A DNA stretch of 64,000 bases, taken from positions 2,108,001 through 2,172,000 of the forward strand of contig NZ_CP033107.1 in the NCBI RefSeq assembly GCF_003856975.1, in the 5' to 3' direction. The position numbers were made by a program, and so were the translations under genes. This document shows, piece after piece, positions 52,114 to 60,930 of this stretch (its first letter is position 1; every line of letters begins with the position of its first letter). The notes beneath the pieces are model-generated. The model had not been told where the DNA came from, did no database searches, and was given only the letters and a program-made list of their open reading frames with translations. Source of the stretch: Plantibacter sp. PA-3-X8. Its GTDB lineage: Bacteria; Actinomycetota; Actinomycetes; Actinomycetales; Microbacteriaceae.

Positions 52114-53577
52114 TCAGCTTCCCGAGCCCTTCCCCTCGCGCACGATCGACAGGGGTTCCGTGATGTCCTCGAGGGACTTCCGCGCGGCGTCGACGCCGAA
52201 GATGAGGGCGATCAACCCGCCGAGGACCATCACGCCGGCACCCACGAAGTAGCCCACGGTGAGCGGCCCGCGGTCGGTGCCGTCACCGATCAGGATCCCG
52301 TAGAGCAGCGGCGCGACCGAACCCGCGATCTGTCCGATCGCGAAGAAGTAGCCGATCACCTGGCTGCGGAGCTCGAGCGGGAAGATCTCGCTCACGGTCA
52401 GGTAGGCGCTTGACGCACCGGCGGAGGCGAAGAAGAACGAGACGCACCAGAAGATCGTCTGGGTCGTCGCGTCGAGCGCACCGGCGTTGAAGAGCACCGC
52501 CGAAACCGCCAGGACCGCCCCGGAGACCCCGTAGGTGAGGAAGATCATCTGGCGACGACCCCAGGTGTCGAACAGCCTGCCGAGGAGGAGTGGGCCGAGC
52601 AGGTTGCCGATTGCGAAGGGGAAGAAGTAGTACTGCGTCGACGAGGGGCTCGTGCCGTAGAAGTTCTGCAGCACGAGCGCGTAGGTGAAGAAGATCGCGT
52701 TGTACAGGAACGACTGGGTGATCATCATCGCGAGGCCGACGAAGGTGCGCTTCGGGTACTTCGAGAAGAGGACGCCGAAGATGGTCCGGATCGGGATGTG
52801 GCCCTGGGCCTGCACCGTGAGCGCCTTCGACTCGTCGACCGGCTCGATCGTCCCGCCCTGCTTGCGGACGGTGGCCTCGATGTCGTCGACCGTGGCCTCC
52901 GCCTCCTGTTCCCGACCGTGCGTCATGAGCCACCGCGGACTCTCGGGGATGTGGCGGCGCAGGAAGATGATGGCGAGACCGAGGACCGGGCCGATGAAGA
53001 ACCCGATGCGCCAGCCGACGTCCTCGGCGAAGTAGTCGGTGTTCAGCAGGAACAGGTTCGCCGCCGATCCGAGGGCGGCGCCGCCCCAGTAGGTGCCGTT
53101 GATGGCGATGTCGACGTGCCCGCGGTACTTCGACGGGATGAGCTCGTCGATGGCCGAGTTGATCGCCGCGTACTCGCCACCGATGCCCATGCCGGCGAAG
53201 AACCGGAAGATGGCGAGGAACCAGAACGTGGGGGACAGGCCGGCGATGCCGCTCGCGACGAGGTAGATCGCGAGGGTCAGGATGAAGAGCTTCTTGCGGC
53301 CGAGGCGGTCCGCCATGCGGCCGAAGACGAGGGCGCCCGTCACCTGGCCGAGGAGGTAGATCGTCCCGAGGAGTCCGACCTCCGCCGCCGACAGACCCAG
53401 CGACTTCTGGAACCCGGCGGAGGCGACGATCTGGATCTCGAGGCCGTCCAGCACCCACGAGAAGCCGAGACCGACGACGATCATCCAGTGGAACCGGGTC
53501 CACGGCAATCGGTCCATCCTGGCGGGGACGAGGCTCCGCACCGGGGCAGGTAGCCCGGAGGTCGACGTGTTCGACAT
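52114..53577 (-). CDS. MFS transporter, sugar-porter/metabolite:H+ symporter type
   Basis: A 487-residue twelve-span membrane transporter. The loop-2 motif is GRMADRLGRKKLF, its repeat is GRLFDTWGRRQM, and the sugar-porter-like PESPRWLMTHGREQEA follows TM6. A ~50-residue cytoplasmic loop separates the halves. IGGEYAAINSAIDELIPSKY in TM4-5 is typical of metabolite:proton symporters (aromatic acid, carboxylate, or inositol). The ATG at 53577 has GGAAGGAGTCATTCC upstream. Downstream in-frame Met codons would truncate TM1. Divergent from the serine hydrolase gene. Substrate unknown. Confidence 0.88.
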   Translation of the reverse strand: MSNTSTSGLPAPVRSLVPARMDRLPWTRFHWMIVVGLGFSWVLDGLEIQIVASAGFQKSLGLSAAEVGLLGTIYLLGQVTGALVFGRMADRLGRKKLFILTLAIYLVASGIAGLSPTFWFLAIFRFFAGMGIGGEYAAINSAIDELIPSKYRGHVDIAINGTYWGGAALGSAANLFLLNTDYFAEDVGWRIGFFIGPVLGLAIIFLRRHIPESPRWLMTHGREQEAEATVDDIEATVRKQGGTIEPVDESKALTVQAQGHIPIRTIFGVLFSKYPKRTFVGLAMMITQSFLYNAIFFTYALVLQNFYGTSPSSTQYYFFPFAIGNLLGPLLLGRLFDTWGRRQMIFLTYGVSGAVLAVSAVLFNAGALDATTQTIFWCVSFFFASAGASSAYLTVSEIFPLELRSQVIGYFFAIGQIAGSVAPLLYGILIGDGTDRGPLTVGYFVGAGVMVLGGLIALIFGVDAARKSLEDITEPLSIVREGKGSGS

Positions 53578-53806
53578 GGAATGACTCCTTCCACGGCCGT
53601 CCCGTCGACGGTCGATCCGGGAGATGACGCTACTCCCGCGGCGGGCATCGGACGTCGCTGATCGGTGCCCCTTGACTTCGTCCTGGCGGAGGAGCACCCT
53701 ACGCCCGGCACCCCGTGCGATGGCGCCCGGTGGCGCGGAGTGGTCGTACGCTCGAAGCGCGACGAGATCGCGGACGGCTGCCGAGGGCCGTCGAGGAGGA
53801 GGCGGC

Positions 53807-55267
53807 ATGCACCTGGTCGAGGACAGCACCGAGACGGACATCACGCGGGTCTTCCAGGACCGGATCACCTCCGGCGTCGCCCCGGGATCGTACGTCGCCG
53901 TGTTCGACCGCGAGCGGGTCCGGTTCGAGCAGGGGTTCGGCGGGGTCACCGTGGGCGGTCCGGTGCCCGACGCAGACACGCTGTTCCGCATCGCCTCCTG
54001 CACGAAGAGTTTCACCGCGGCCGTGCTCCTCATCCTCCGCGACGCCGGTCGCCTCGACCTGGACGCGCCGGTGGACGGGTTCGTGCCGGAGTTCGCGCCG
54101 GTGCTCCCTGACGGCGTCGCCGTCCGGCCGACCGTGCGTATGCTCCTGACGATGTCGGGTGGGCTCGGAACGGACGATCCGTGGGGTGACCGCCAGGAGT
54201 CGATCACCGTGGACGAGTTCCGGCGGCTGCTCGTGCGCGGCGTCCGATGCGTCACGACACCCGGGACGGCGTTCTCCTACTCGAACCTCGGCTACGCGTT
54301 GCTCGGGCAGGTCATCGAGCGTGTGACCGGTGGCTCCTACATCGACGCGGTGACCTCGCTCCTGCTGGAGCCGCTCGGACTCGGCGCCGTGTTCGAGCGA
54401 CCCGAGGGCGACGGGGCGGTCACGGCGACCGGTCATCGTGTCCGCCGCGAACGGGCCGTCGATGGAGACGGCCGATTCGTCGAGGTCCCGTTCTCCGGCC
54501 CCGGGGTCTTCTCCTCGATCGGCGGACTCTTCGCCTCGGCCTCCACCCTGATCGGATGGGTGCGCTGGCTCGACGGCGCCTGGACCGGGGACGAGACCGG
54601 ACCACTGTCGAGCGCCAGCCGCCGCGAGATGCAGCAGCTGCACCGGCTGGCTCCGTCGCGGCCCACCCTCGACGGCGTGCCGCCGAGACTCGCGCTCGGC
54701 TACGGCTTCGGCCTCTTCGTCGAAGAGGACGCCGACCTCGGGACGCTCGTCTCGCACTCGGGCGGCTACCCCGGTTACAGCGCCCACATGCGGTGGCACC
54801 CGACATCGGGGTTCGGCGTCGTCGCCTTCGAGAACGCCGGCTACGCCGCCGTGGCGAAGCCCGCCGAACAGGCCCTGCGGCTGGCGATCGCGGGCGCCAA
54901 GGCCTCCGGTGAGCTGCCGGAACCGGCGATCCGCCCCTGGCCGGAGACCCTCGTGGCGTCGATGACCGCGACCGGGCTGCTGTCGCACTGGGACGACCGC
55001 GTCGCCGCGTCGCTGTTCGCCGAGAACGTCGCCCTCGACCGCCCGCTGGACGAGCGACGCGAGGCGGTCGACGCCGCTGTCACCGCCGTCGGTGGCATCG
55101 CCGAGGTGGCTTCGGGACGTGCGACGCCGATCTGCGATTCGCCGGACCACCTGGTCTGGTTCGTCGAGGGGACGGAGGGCCGCCTCCGCCTGGAGGTCCG
55201 GATGACACCCGTGCTTCCGCTCCGGGTCCAGACCTTCACGGTGACGGTCGACGACCAGCGGGAGTGA
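53807..55267 (+). CDS. Serine hydrolase (beta-lactamase/DD-peptidase family, class C-like)
   Basis: A 486-residue serine hydrolase of the beta-lactamase superfamily. Active-site motifs are SCTKSFTAAV (SxxK), YSNLGYALLG (YxN) and SHSGGYPGYS (the HxG third motif). There is no signal peptide, so it is probably cytoplasmic and acts as an esterase or aminopeptidase rather than a penicillin-binding protein. The C-terminal ~110 residues form an additional domain of lipocalin/NTF2-like size. The ATG at 53807 has GAGGAGGAGGCGGC upstream. A hairpin terminator follows and serves the convergent gene too. Confidence 0.88.
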   Translation: MHLVEDSTETDITRVFQDRITSGVAPGSYVAVFDRERVRFEQGFGGVTVGGPVPDADTLFRIASCTKSFTAAVLLILRDAGRLDLDAPVDGFVPEFAPVLPDGVAVRPTVRMLLTMSGGLGTDDPWGDRQESITVDEFRRLLVRGVRCVTTPGTAFSYSNLGYALLGQVIERVTGGSYIDAVTSLLLEPLGLGAVFERPEGDGAVTATGHRVRRERAVDGDGRFVEVPFSGPGVFSSIGGLFASASTLIGWVRWLDGAWTGDETGPLSSASRREMQQLHRLAPSRPTLDGVPPRLALGYGFGLFVEEDADLGTLVSHSGGYPGYSAHMRWHPTSGFGVVAFENAGYAAVAKPAEQALRLAIAGAKASGELPEPAIRPWPETLVASMTATGLLSHWDDRVAASLFAENVALDRPLDERREAVDAAVTAVGGIAEVASGRATPICDSPDHLVWFVEGTEGRLRLEVRMTPVLPLRVQTFTVTVDDQRE

Positions 55268-55272
55268 ACGCC

Positions 55273-55307
55273 GAACGCCGGCAGCTGAGGCTCAGCTACC
55301 GGCGTTC
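55273..55307. terminator. Two-way terminator after the serine hydrolase gene
   Basis: A hairpin with outer arms GAACGCCGG/CCGGCGTTC (55273-55281 with 55299-55307) and inner GCTGAG/CTCAGC, between convergent genes. Confidence 0.8.
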
Positions 55308-55329
55308 AGGTGGAACGGTGTGGCTCGGT

Positions 55330-55581
55330 TCAGCCGATCGAGTCGTCGTCGCCGTTGCCGTTGCGGTTCGTCGGGGAGATGTCCTCCGTCGACTCGACGT
55401 ACTCGTAGTCGGTCGTCGTCGGGCCGTCGTGGTCGCCGGTGTTCGTCGCTTCGCCGACGGGACGGTAGATGAGCTGGCCTTCGCCGTAGGGTAGGACGAG
55501 CTCGCCGTCCTGACCGTCTTCGAGCGGGATGATCTCGCTGTCGAGCGGGCCGCCGGTGAGTTTCGCAAGAGTCTGTGACAT
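55330..55581 (-). CDS. Small hypothetical protein
   Basis: An 83-residue acidic soluble protein of unknown function. The N-terminal ~45 residues (SQTLAKLTGGPLDSEIIPLE, then ELVLPYGEGQLIYRPVG) look like a small beta fold, followed by a Thr/Asp/Asn-rich tail. The ATG at 55581 is six bases after a TAGGCT -10 box (55588-55593), strong support for a real, probably leaderless gene. It is convergent with the serine hydrolase and co-oriented with the aldose epimerase gene. Confidence 0.72.
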   Translation of the reverse strand: MSQTLAKLTGGPLDSEIIPLEDGQDGELVLPYGEGQLIYRPVGEATNTGDHDGPTTTDYEYVESTEDISPTNRNGNGDDDSIG

Positions 55582-55606
55582 GTCGCCAGCCTAGCCCCGA
55601 CGACTG

Positions 55607-56572
55607 TCAGAGTGCTGCGATGGTCCAGGACACCCGGTGTGGTGTATTGGGAGCCAGGACGACGAGGTCGGTCCCGGTCGAGAAGGCGTCGGGTGGGCAG
55701 GTCATCGGTTCGACGGCGAGCCCCAGTCGGTTCAGCTCCGCGACGGGCTGATCGGCCGTGTGCACCTGGACCCAGGGCAGACCGTCACCCCAGTGCATGG
55801 CGACGCCGCTGCCGGATGGCGTCGCCACGCGCACCGTGACCCGGCCGTCGACGTCGCGATCGAGCGCCGTGTACGCGTGGTCGACGAAGGTGTCGCCGAT
55901 GGCCCGGGGTGACCGGAAGTCGAAGTGCTCCGTCGCCTCCGTGTCGACCGGCTCCAGCGAGACCGGGATGAGCCGGTCCGGCGTGACGGTGAGCACCACG
56001 GCGGCGGGCAGTTCGAGCGTCCAGTCGTCGACACGGCCCTCACCCGCGACGAGGTACGGGTGCGGTCCCGTGCCGTAGGGCGCGTCGACGTCGCCGAGGT
56101 TCAGCGCCTCGACGTCGGTGCGGAGTCCGTCGTCGTCGAGCGTGTAGGTCGCGGTGACCTGGACGCGGAACGGATAGCCCTCCTGCGCCTCGATGACCAC
56201 GCGGAACGCCGCCGACGCCGTGCTCGACGACACGAGGTCCCACTCCGACCAGGCGGCGAGTCCGTGGAGGGCGTGACCGCGAGCGGGTTCCGTGAGTGCG
56301 AGCTGGTGGTCGACGCCGGCGAAGGTGTATCGGCCGTCGACGACGCGGTTGGGCCACGGGGCGAGCATGGCGCCGCGGAACGCCGGACGGACCTCCTCGG
56401 CGTCGAACGGGACCACGAGGTCTCGGCCGTCGTGCCGCAGGAACCGCAATGAGGCACCGACCGAGGCGATCGACGCGGTGTACGCACCGTGCTCGAGATC
56501 GACACGACGTCCCGAGATCGGACGTCGGTCGACGGAGGCGGACGGGGACACGGCGCTGGTGGATTCGGTCAC
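55607..56572 (-). CDS. Aldose 1-epimerase family protein
   Basis: A 321-residue galactose-mutarotase-fold enzyme interconverting sugar anomers. Conserved pieces are MLAPWPNRVVDGRYTFAG (with the N-R substrate contact), the general-acid His in RGHALHGLAAWSEW, GTGPHPYLVAGEG, and the C-terminal AVEPMTCPPDAF with the catalytic Glu. An ATG at 56590 would add six residues. I prefer the GTG at 56572, because a CAGAAT -10 box (56579-56584) ends six bases before it and overlaps the ATG region. Next upstream on the same strand is an MFS transporter, a plausible sugar importer partner. Confidence 0.88.
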   Translation of the reverse strand: MTESTSAVSPSASVDRRPISGRRVDLEHGAYTASIASVGASLRFLRHDGRDLVVPFDAEEVRPAFRGAMLAPWPNRVVDGRYTFAGVDHQLALTEPARGHALHGLAAWSEWDLVSSSTASAAFRVVIEAQEGYPFRVQVTATYTLDDDGLRTDVEALNLGDVDAPYGTGPHPYLVAGEGRVDDWTLELPAAVVLTVTPDRLIPVSLEPVDTEATEHFDFRSPRAIGDTFVDHAYTALDRDVDGRVTVRVATPSGSGVAMHWGDGLPWVQVHTADQPVAELNRLGLAVEPMTCPPDAFSTGTDLVVLAPNTPHRVSWTIAAL

Positions 56573-56644
56573 GGCCCCATTCTGTCGCATCGACGCCGAC
56601 CGACCCGGCCGACTGGCGGTGCGGGTCGGGCGGTGGGACGCGGC

Positions 56645-57991
56645 TCAGTCGAGGGAGCGGCCGCGCATGTCCGAGAGGAACAGTGCGGCGACCGCGGCGA
56701 CGACGAAGAAGGCGGCGAACACGGAGAAGAGCAGGGCCTGTCCTGCGAGGAGGAGCACCGGGACCGACAGCGGGGCGATGATCGAGGCGATGCGGCCGAT
56801 GCCGGCGGCCCATCCCGCCCCCGTCGCACGGAGCGCTGTCGGATACAGCTCCGGGGTGGTCGCGTACAAGGCGCCCCAGGCGCCGAGGTTGCAGAAGGAC
56901 AAGCACATCCCGAACACGATGATCGTCGGTTCGGTCGTCGCCGTGCCGAACAGGACCGCCGACACCGCGGAGCCCGCCAGGAAGGTCGCGAGGGTCTGCT
57001 TCCGGCCCCAGGCCTCGATCAACCATGCCGAGACGGCGTAGCCCGGGATCTGGGCGAGGGTGATGATCAGGGTGAAACCGAAGGACCGGACGAGGGAGAA
57101 CCCGGAGGCGACGAGGATCGTCGGGATCCAGATGAACGCACCGTAGTAGGAGAAGTTGACGCAGAACCACACGATCCAGAGCGAACCGGTGTCGCGGCGG
57201 TGCGTGGGTACCCACAGCCCACGGAGGCGCTCGCCGGCGGAGAGACCGGCGCTCACGGGGGTGTCGGTGGTGGTGTCGACGGCTGGCTCCGGGTGGGCGA
57301 CGCCCGCCGAGGCCTCGAACTCGCGGACGACGGTTTCCGCCTCGCGGTGGCGCCCACGCGACTCGAGGAAGCGCACCGACTCCGGCAGTCGCGTCCGCAC
57401 GATGGCCGCGTAGACCGCGGGCAACGCGCCGATGGCGAGCGCCCAGCGCCACCCGTCGTCGCTCGTCGGCACGACCAGATAGCCGATGAGGGCGGCGGCG
57501 ATCCACCCGATCGCCCAGAACGCCTCCAGGAACACGATGATCCGCCCGCGGATCCGTGGCGGGGCGAACTCACTCATGAGGGTCGAGGCGACGGGCAGCT
57601 CGGCGCCGAGTCCGAGGCCGACGACGAATCGCAGCACGATGAGCACGCCGAGTCCCCAGGCGAGGGCCGACGCGCCCGTCGCGATGCCGAACACGAGCAG
57701 GGTGATCGCGAAGACGTGGCGCCGTCCGACCCGGTCGGCGAGCAAGCCCCCGAGCGTCGCACCGATGGCCATGCCGAGGAACCCGGCTGAGGCGATCCAG
57801 GAGAGCTCCGTGTTCCCGAGCTGCCACTGCACGGCGAGCTGGGCGAGCACGAAGGACACGAGTCCCACGTCCATGGCATCGAGGGCCCAGCCGACGCCGG
57901 AACCGACGAGCAGTCGCCCGTGTGCCTTGGTGAACGGGAGCGCGTCGAGGCGCTCGCTGCGGGTGCGGGGTGTGGTGGGGGCGGTGGACAC
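56645..57991 (-). CDS. MFS transporter, metabolite:H+ symporter type
   Basis: A 448-residue twelve-span transporter. Motif A is GLLADRVGRRHVF, and TM4-5 has RFVVGLGLGAELPVASTLMSEFAPPRIRG. RLPESVRFLESRGRHREAE marks the central loop. The closing loop motif reads AWLIEAWGRKQTL. It resembles the aromatic-acid/sugar:H+ symporters. The GTG at 57991 is six bases after a CAGAAT box (57998-58003), giving a start MSTAPTTPRTRSERLD that fits the family; a longer frame from 58054 is not supported. The aldose epimerase gene lies downstream on the same strand. Confidence 0.87.
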   Translation of the reverse strand: MSTAPTTPRTRSERLDALPFTKAHGRLLVGSGVGWALDAMDVGLVSFVLAQLAVQWQLGNTELSWIASAGFLGMAIGATLGGLLADRVGRRHVFAITLLVFGIATGASALAWGLGVLIVLRFVVGLGLGAELPVASTLMSEFAPPRIRGRIIVFLEAFWAIGWIAAALIGYLVVPTSDDGWRWALAIGALPAVYAAIVRTRLPESVRFLESRGRHREAETVVREFEASAGVAHPEPAVDTTTDTPVSAGLSAGERLRGLWVPTHRRDTGSLWIVWFCVNFSYYGAFIWIPTILVASGFSLVRSFGFTLIITLAQIPGYAVSAWLIEAWGRKQTLATFLAGSAVSAVLFGTATTEPTIIVFGMCLSFCNLGAWGALYATTPELYPTALRATGAGWAAGIGRIASIIAPLSVPVLLLAGQALLFSVFAAFFVVAAVAALFLSDMRGRSLD

Positions 57992-58121
57992 GTCACCATT
58001 CTGGTGCAGGATGTGCCCACCGGCGCCGGTCCGTCGCAGATAGGCTGACGGCATCGAACTGCAGGCGTGCGGCCGGGCAGTTCACCCGCTCCGCCCGCCG
58101 TTCCGTCGAAAGGCCACTCCC

Positions 58122-59228
58122 GTGACCGATGCACCGTCTCCCGACCCGCAGCAGCCTGACGCCCGCCCGCCGCACTGGCCGACGGGTCAGCAGCCGCAGC
58201 ACCCCTCCGGCCAGCAGCCGCAGGCGCCGTACGGGCAGGGACCGCAGCAGCAGAACCCGTACGGTCAGCAGCAGCCGCAGGCGCCGTACGGACAGGGACC
58301 GCAGCAGCAGAACCCGCACGGACAGCAGCAGCCGCCGTACGGACAGGGACCGCAGCAGCAGAACCCGTACCAGCAGAACCCGTATGGCGGGCAGCGGAAC
58401 CTCTCCGGCGGACAGCCATACCAGCCGCAGCAGCCGTATCAGCCGCAGCAGAACCCGTACCAGCAGCAGCCGCCGCAAGGCCCTCCCGGGTACGGCCAGC
58501 AACCGCCGCCTCCCGGTGCCCCGAAGCGTAAGCGGACGGGGCTCATCATCGCCCTGGCCGTCGGTGTCCCGCTCGTGTTGGCGGCGATCATCACCGTCGT
58601 CGCCCTCGTGCTCACGCAGGGGGGCGCACCGGTCGCGGACCCGAGCCCCACCCGCTCGGCCACCCCGACGAAGACCGCTTCTCCGACGCCCACGGAGACG
58701 GACTCGACGCCGGAGCCGACGAAGACCTACGTCTCCATCCCGCCCGACCTCGACTTCGCGGCCGGGCAGGACGTCCCCACCGAATGGACGGCCTACCTGA
58801 CGAACGACCTGGACTCGTCCTGGGCGGCGATCGGTCCGGACCGGAACGGCGTCGAGATCTACCGGAACGCGGCGACCTCCTGCGACGTCGGACTCGGCAA
58901 CATCGCGTTGACGCCTGACGAGATCGCGGTCGGAGACGACGAGAAGTCGAGCGACGCCTACATGGCGAAGTACGTCGGGGCCGACTACGTCAAAGCGGAC
59001 GGCACGACGGAACAACTGAACTACAACAGCGGTGGAGGCCTCATCGAGTTCCGGGTCCTGTCATGGACCCAGCCCTCGGGGGAGCGCACGTACTGGGGCG
59101 TCCGGTCGCTCACGAAAATGGGGATCCTCGTCGTCTTCACCTTCACCTGCCGCGATCAGGCGTCGCTCGACCTGCTCGCGAACGACGTCGTGAACCTCAT
59201 CTCCGTGGAGCTGCTGCCGAAGCGCTGA
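58122..59228 (+). CDS. Membrane protein with Gln/Pro/Tyr repeat arm
   Basis: A 368-residue protein. The first ~140 residues are low complexity, dominated by Gln, Pro, Tyr, Gly and Asn with repeats of PYGQGPQQQNPYGQQQ (three near-identical units at about residues 30-80). A basic KRKRTG, one membrane segment LIIALAVGVPLVLAAIITVVALVL (about 145-168) and a Thr/Pro linker follow. A ~160-residue extracellular domain without a known family completes it. The Pro-rich cytoplasmic arm is like those on many actinobacterial envelope proteins. The GTG at 58122 follows GAAAGGCCACTCCC; a TAGGCT box is near 58040. Function unknown. Confidence 0.77.
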   Translation: MTDAPSPDPQQPDARPPHWPTGQQPQHPSGQQPQAPYGQGPQQQNPYGQQQPQAPYGQGPQQQNPHGQQQPPYGQGPQQQNPYQQNPYGGQRNLSGGQPYQPQQPYQPQQNPYQQQPPQGPPGYGQQPPPPGAPKRKRTGLIIALAVGVPLVLAAIITVVALVLTQGGAPVADPSPTRSATPTKTASPTPTETDSTPEPTKTYVSIPPDLDFAAGQDVPTEWTAYLTNDLDSSWAAIGPDRNGVEIYRNAATSCDVGLGNIALTPDEIAVGDDEKSSDAYMAKYVGADYVKADGTTEQLNYNSGGGLIEFRVLSWTQPSGERTYWGVRSLTKMGILVVFTFTCRDQASLDLLANDVVNLISVELLPKR

Positions 59229-59240
59229 CCTGTCCCGTCG

Positions 59241-60518
59241 TCAGAACGCGCGGAGGACCGCCTGCGCGACCGTGAAGATCGCGAGGCCGGCGAGCGCGCC
59301 GACGATGGTGCCGTTCAAGCGGATGAACTGCAGGTCGCGTCCCACGAGCAGCTCGATCTTCTGGGTCGTCTCCCGGGCGTCCCAACGCTCGACGGTCTCG
59401 GTGATGATGCTCGCGATGTCGTGCCGGTAGCGGGTGACGACGTAGGACAGGGCGTCCGCGACGCGGGTGTCGACGCGGGTGGAGAACACCCGGTCGGTCG
59501 ACAGTCGCCGGCCGAAGTCCGCGATGGTGCCGGCGATCCGCACGCGGAGGTCGCTGTCGGGGGCGTCGAGTGCCTCGAGGAACGCGCTCTTCGCGGCCGC
59601 CCAGGTCTTACCGGCGACCTCCCGGACACGAGGACTGTCGATGACCTCGTGCTTGGCGTTCTCGAAGCGGGTGATGGTCGCGTCGTCGTGCTGCAGTTGC
59701 TCCGCGAGCTCGCCGAGGTAGCCGTCGAGGGCATGACGGAGCTGGTGGTCGGGGTCCGCGCGGACGGCCTGGACGAAGGACACGGCCTCCCGGTAGAGCT
59801 TGTCGTCCACCAGCCGGTCGACGAAGGACGGCACCCAGGTCGGCAGACGGCTCGAGACCAGGCGTTCGAACGCCTTCGGATTCGTGCTCAGCCATTCACC
59901 CGTGCGGTCGAGGAGGAGGTCGACCGCGTCGTGGTGCGCGCCGACGCCGACGATGTGCTCGACCCAACGGCCGATGTTCGGGGCCCACTGCGGGTCGATG
60001 AGGTGTTTGGACGCCAACGCCTCGATGACTTCGCGGACGTCGTCGTCGGACAGCGTCTCCAGCAGACCCCGCACCGCGATGGACCCCTCGGCGGTGACCC
60101 GCTCGGCGTTCGCGGGCTCGGACAACCATCCGCCGAGCTTCTCCGAGACGGAGACGGACGCGAGCTTCTGCCGCACGACCTCCTCGGAGAGGAAGTTGGT
60201 CTCCACGAACTCGCCGAGGCTGACGCCGATCTCGTCCTTGCGCTTCGGGATGATCGCCGTGTGGGGGATCGGGATGCCGAGCGGGTGCCGGAAGAGGGCG
60301 GTGACGGCGAACCAGTCCGCGAGCGCCCCGACCATGCCGCCTTCCGCAGCGGCCCTGACGTACGCCAACCACGGGTAGCGTCCCTCGAGTGCGAACGCGA
60401 CGGCGAAGATGACCGCCATGACGAGAAGCAGTCCGGTGGCCAGGCGCTTCATCGAGCGCAGGGCTCGCGCGCGGTCCGCGTCGGCAGCGGTGAGTTCGAG
60501 TGTGGGGGAGCTCGTCAT
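59241..60518 (-). CDS. DUF445 domain-containing membrane protein
   Basis: A 425-residue protein of the widespread DUF445 family. An N-terminal membrane hairpin (LATGLLLVMAVIFAVAFAL; AEGGMVGALADWFAVTALF, the latter a family signature) is followed by a long amphipathic-helix region (about 90-395). A C-terminal membrane segment (IVGALAGLAIFTVAQAVL) ends the chain. PHTAIIPKRKDEIG is also diagnostic. The ATG is six bases after TAGGAT (60525-60530), so the mRNA is probably leaderless. It is divergent from the CsoR-type regulator, 83 bp away. Function unknown. Confidence 0.88.
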   Translation of the reverse strand: MTSSPTLELTAADADRARALRSMKRLATGLLLVMAVIFAVAFALEGRYPWLAYVRAAAEGGMVGALADWFAVTALFRHPLGIPIPHTAIIPKRKDEIGVSLGEFVETNFLSEEVVRQKLASVSVSEKLGGWLSEPANAERVTAEGSIAVRGLLETLSDDDVREVIEALASKHLIDPQWAPNIGRWVEHIVGVGAHHDAVDLLLDRTGEWLSTNPKAFERLVSSRLPTWVPSFVDRLVDDKLYREAVSFVQAVRADPDHQLRHALDGYLGELAEQLQHDDATITRFENAKHEVIDSPRVREVAGKTWAAAKSAFLEALDAPDSDLRVRIAGTIADFGRRLSTDRVFSTRVDTRVADALSYVVTRYRHDIASIITETVERWDARETTQKIELLVGRDLQFIRLNGTIVGALAGLAIFTVAQAVLRAF

Positions 60519-60575
60519 CCGCCCATCCTAGGCTCGTCGCCCGTGTCCTCCGGTCCGATGGAGCAGGAGGACACC

Positions 60576-60592
60576 GTACCCCCTGGTGGTAC
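60576..60592 (+). promoter_or_regulatory. CsoR-type operator palindrome over the csoR -10 box
   Basis: GTACC-N7-GGTAC (60576-60592), with a C-rich/G-rich centre as in CsoR-family operators, overlaps the -10 TACCCT at 60590-60595, which ends six bases before the regulator's GTG. This predicts autorepression. Confidence 0.7.
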
Positions 60593-60601
60593 CCTGAGCC
60601 G

Positions 60602-60880
60602 GTGATCGAAGACATCAAGAAGCGGGCCCTGCACCGGACGAAGATCCTCGAGGGCCAGATGCGTGGCCTCGAGAAGATGATCGAGAACGAGGACTACTGC
60701 ATGGACATCATCACGCAGTCGCTCGCCATCCAGAAGTCGCTGGGGTCCCTCAACAAGCTGCTCGTCGAGAACCACCTGCTGACGCACGTCACGCAGATGT
60801 TCGAGGAGGGCGGGGACAGCAAGGACGCCGCGGTCGGCGAGCTCCTGCGGATCTTCGAGCTCAGCAACAACCGCGGCTGA
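60602..60880 (+). CDS. CsoR/RcnR family metal- or stress-sensing repressor
   Basis: A 92-residue all-helical repressor (DUF156). The family marks are RTKILEGQMRGLEKMIE and DYCMDIITQ. The ligand positions are Cys33, His58 and His62. Copper-sensing CsoR uses Cys-His-Cys, so the third ligand is changed to His here, closer to the RcnR nickel/cobalt set (which also needs an N-terminal His absent here). The metal or chemical sensed is therefore uncertain. The GTG at 60602 is six bases after TACCCT, so the mRNA is leaderless. A palindrome over the -10 predicts autoregulation. No copper or nickel pump is adjacent. Confidence 0.9.
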   Translation: MIEDIKKRALHRTKILEGQMRGLEKMIENEDYCMDIITQSLAIQKSLGSLNKLLVENHLLTHVTQMFEEGGDSKDAAVGELLRIFELSNNRG

Positions 60881-60930
60881 GCCGGGCCGTCAGGCCGGCC
60901 CGAGCCGTCGCACGGGCCCGAGCAGAGCCG

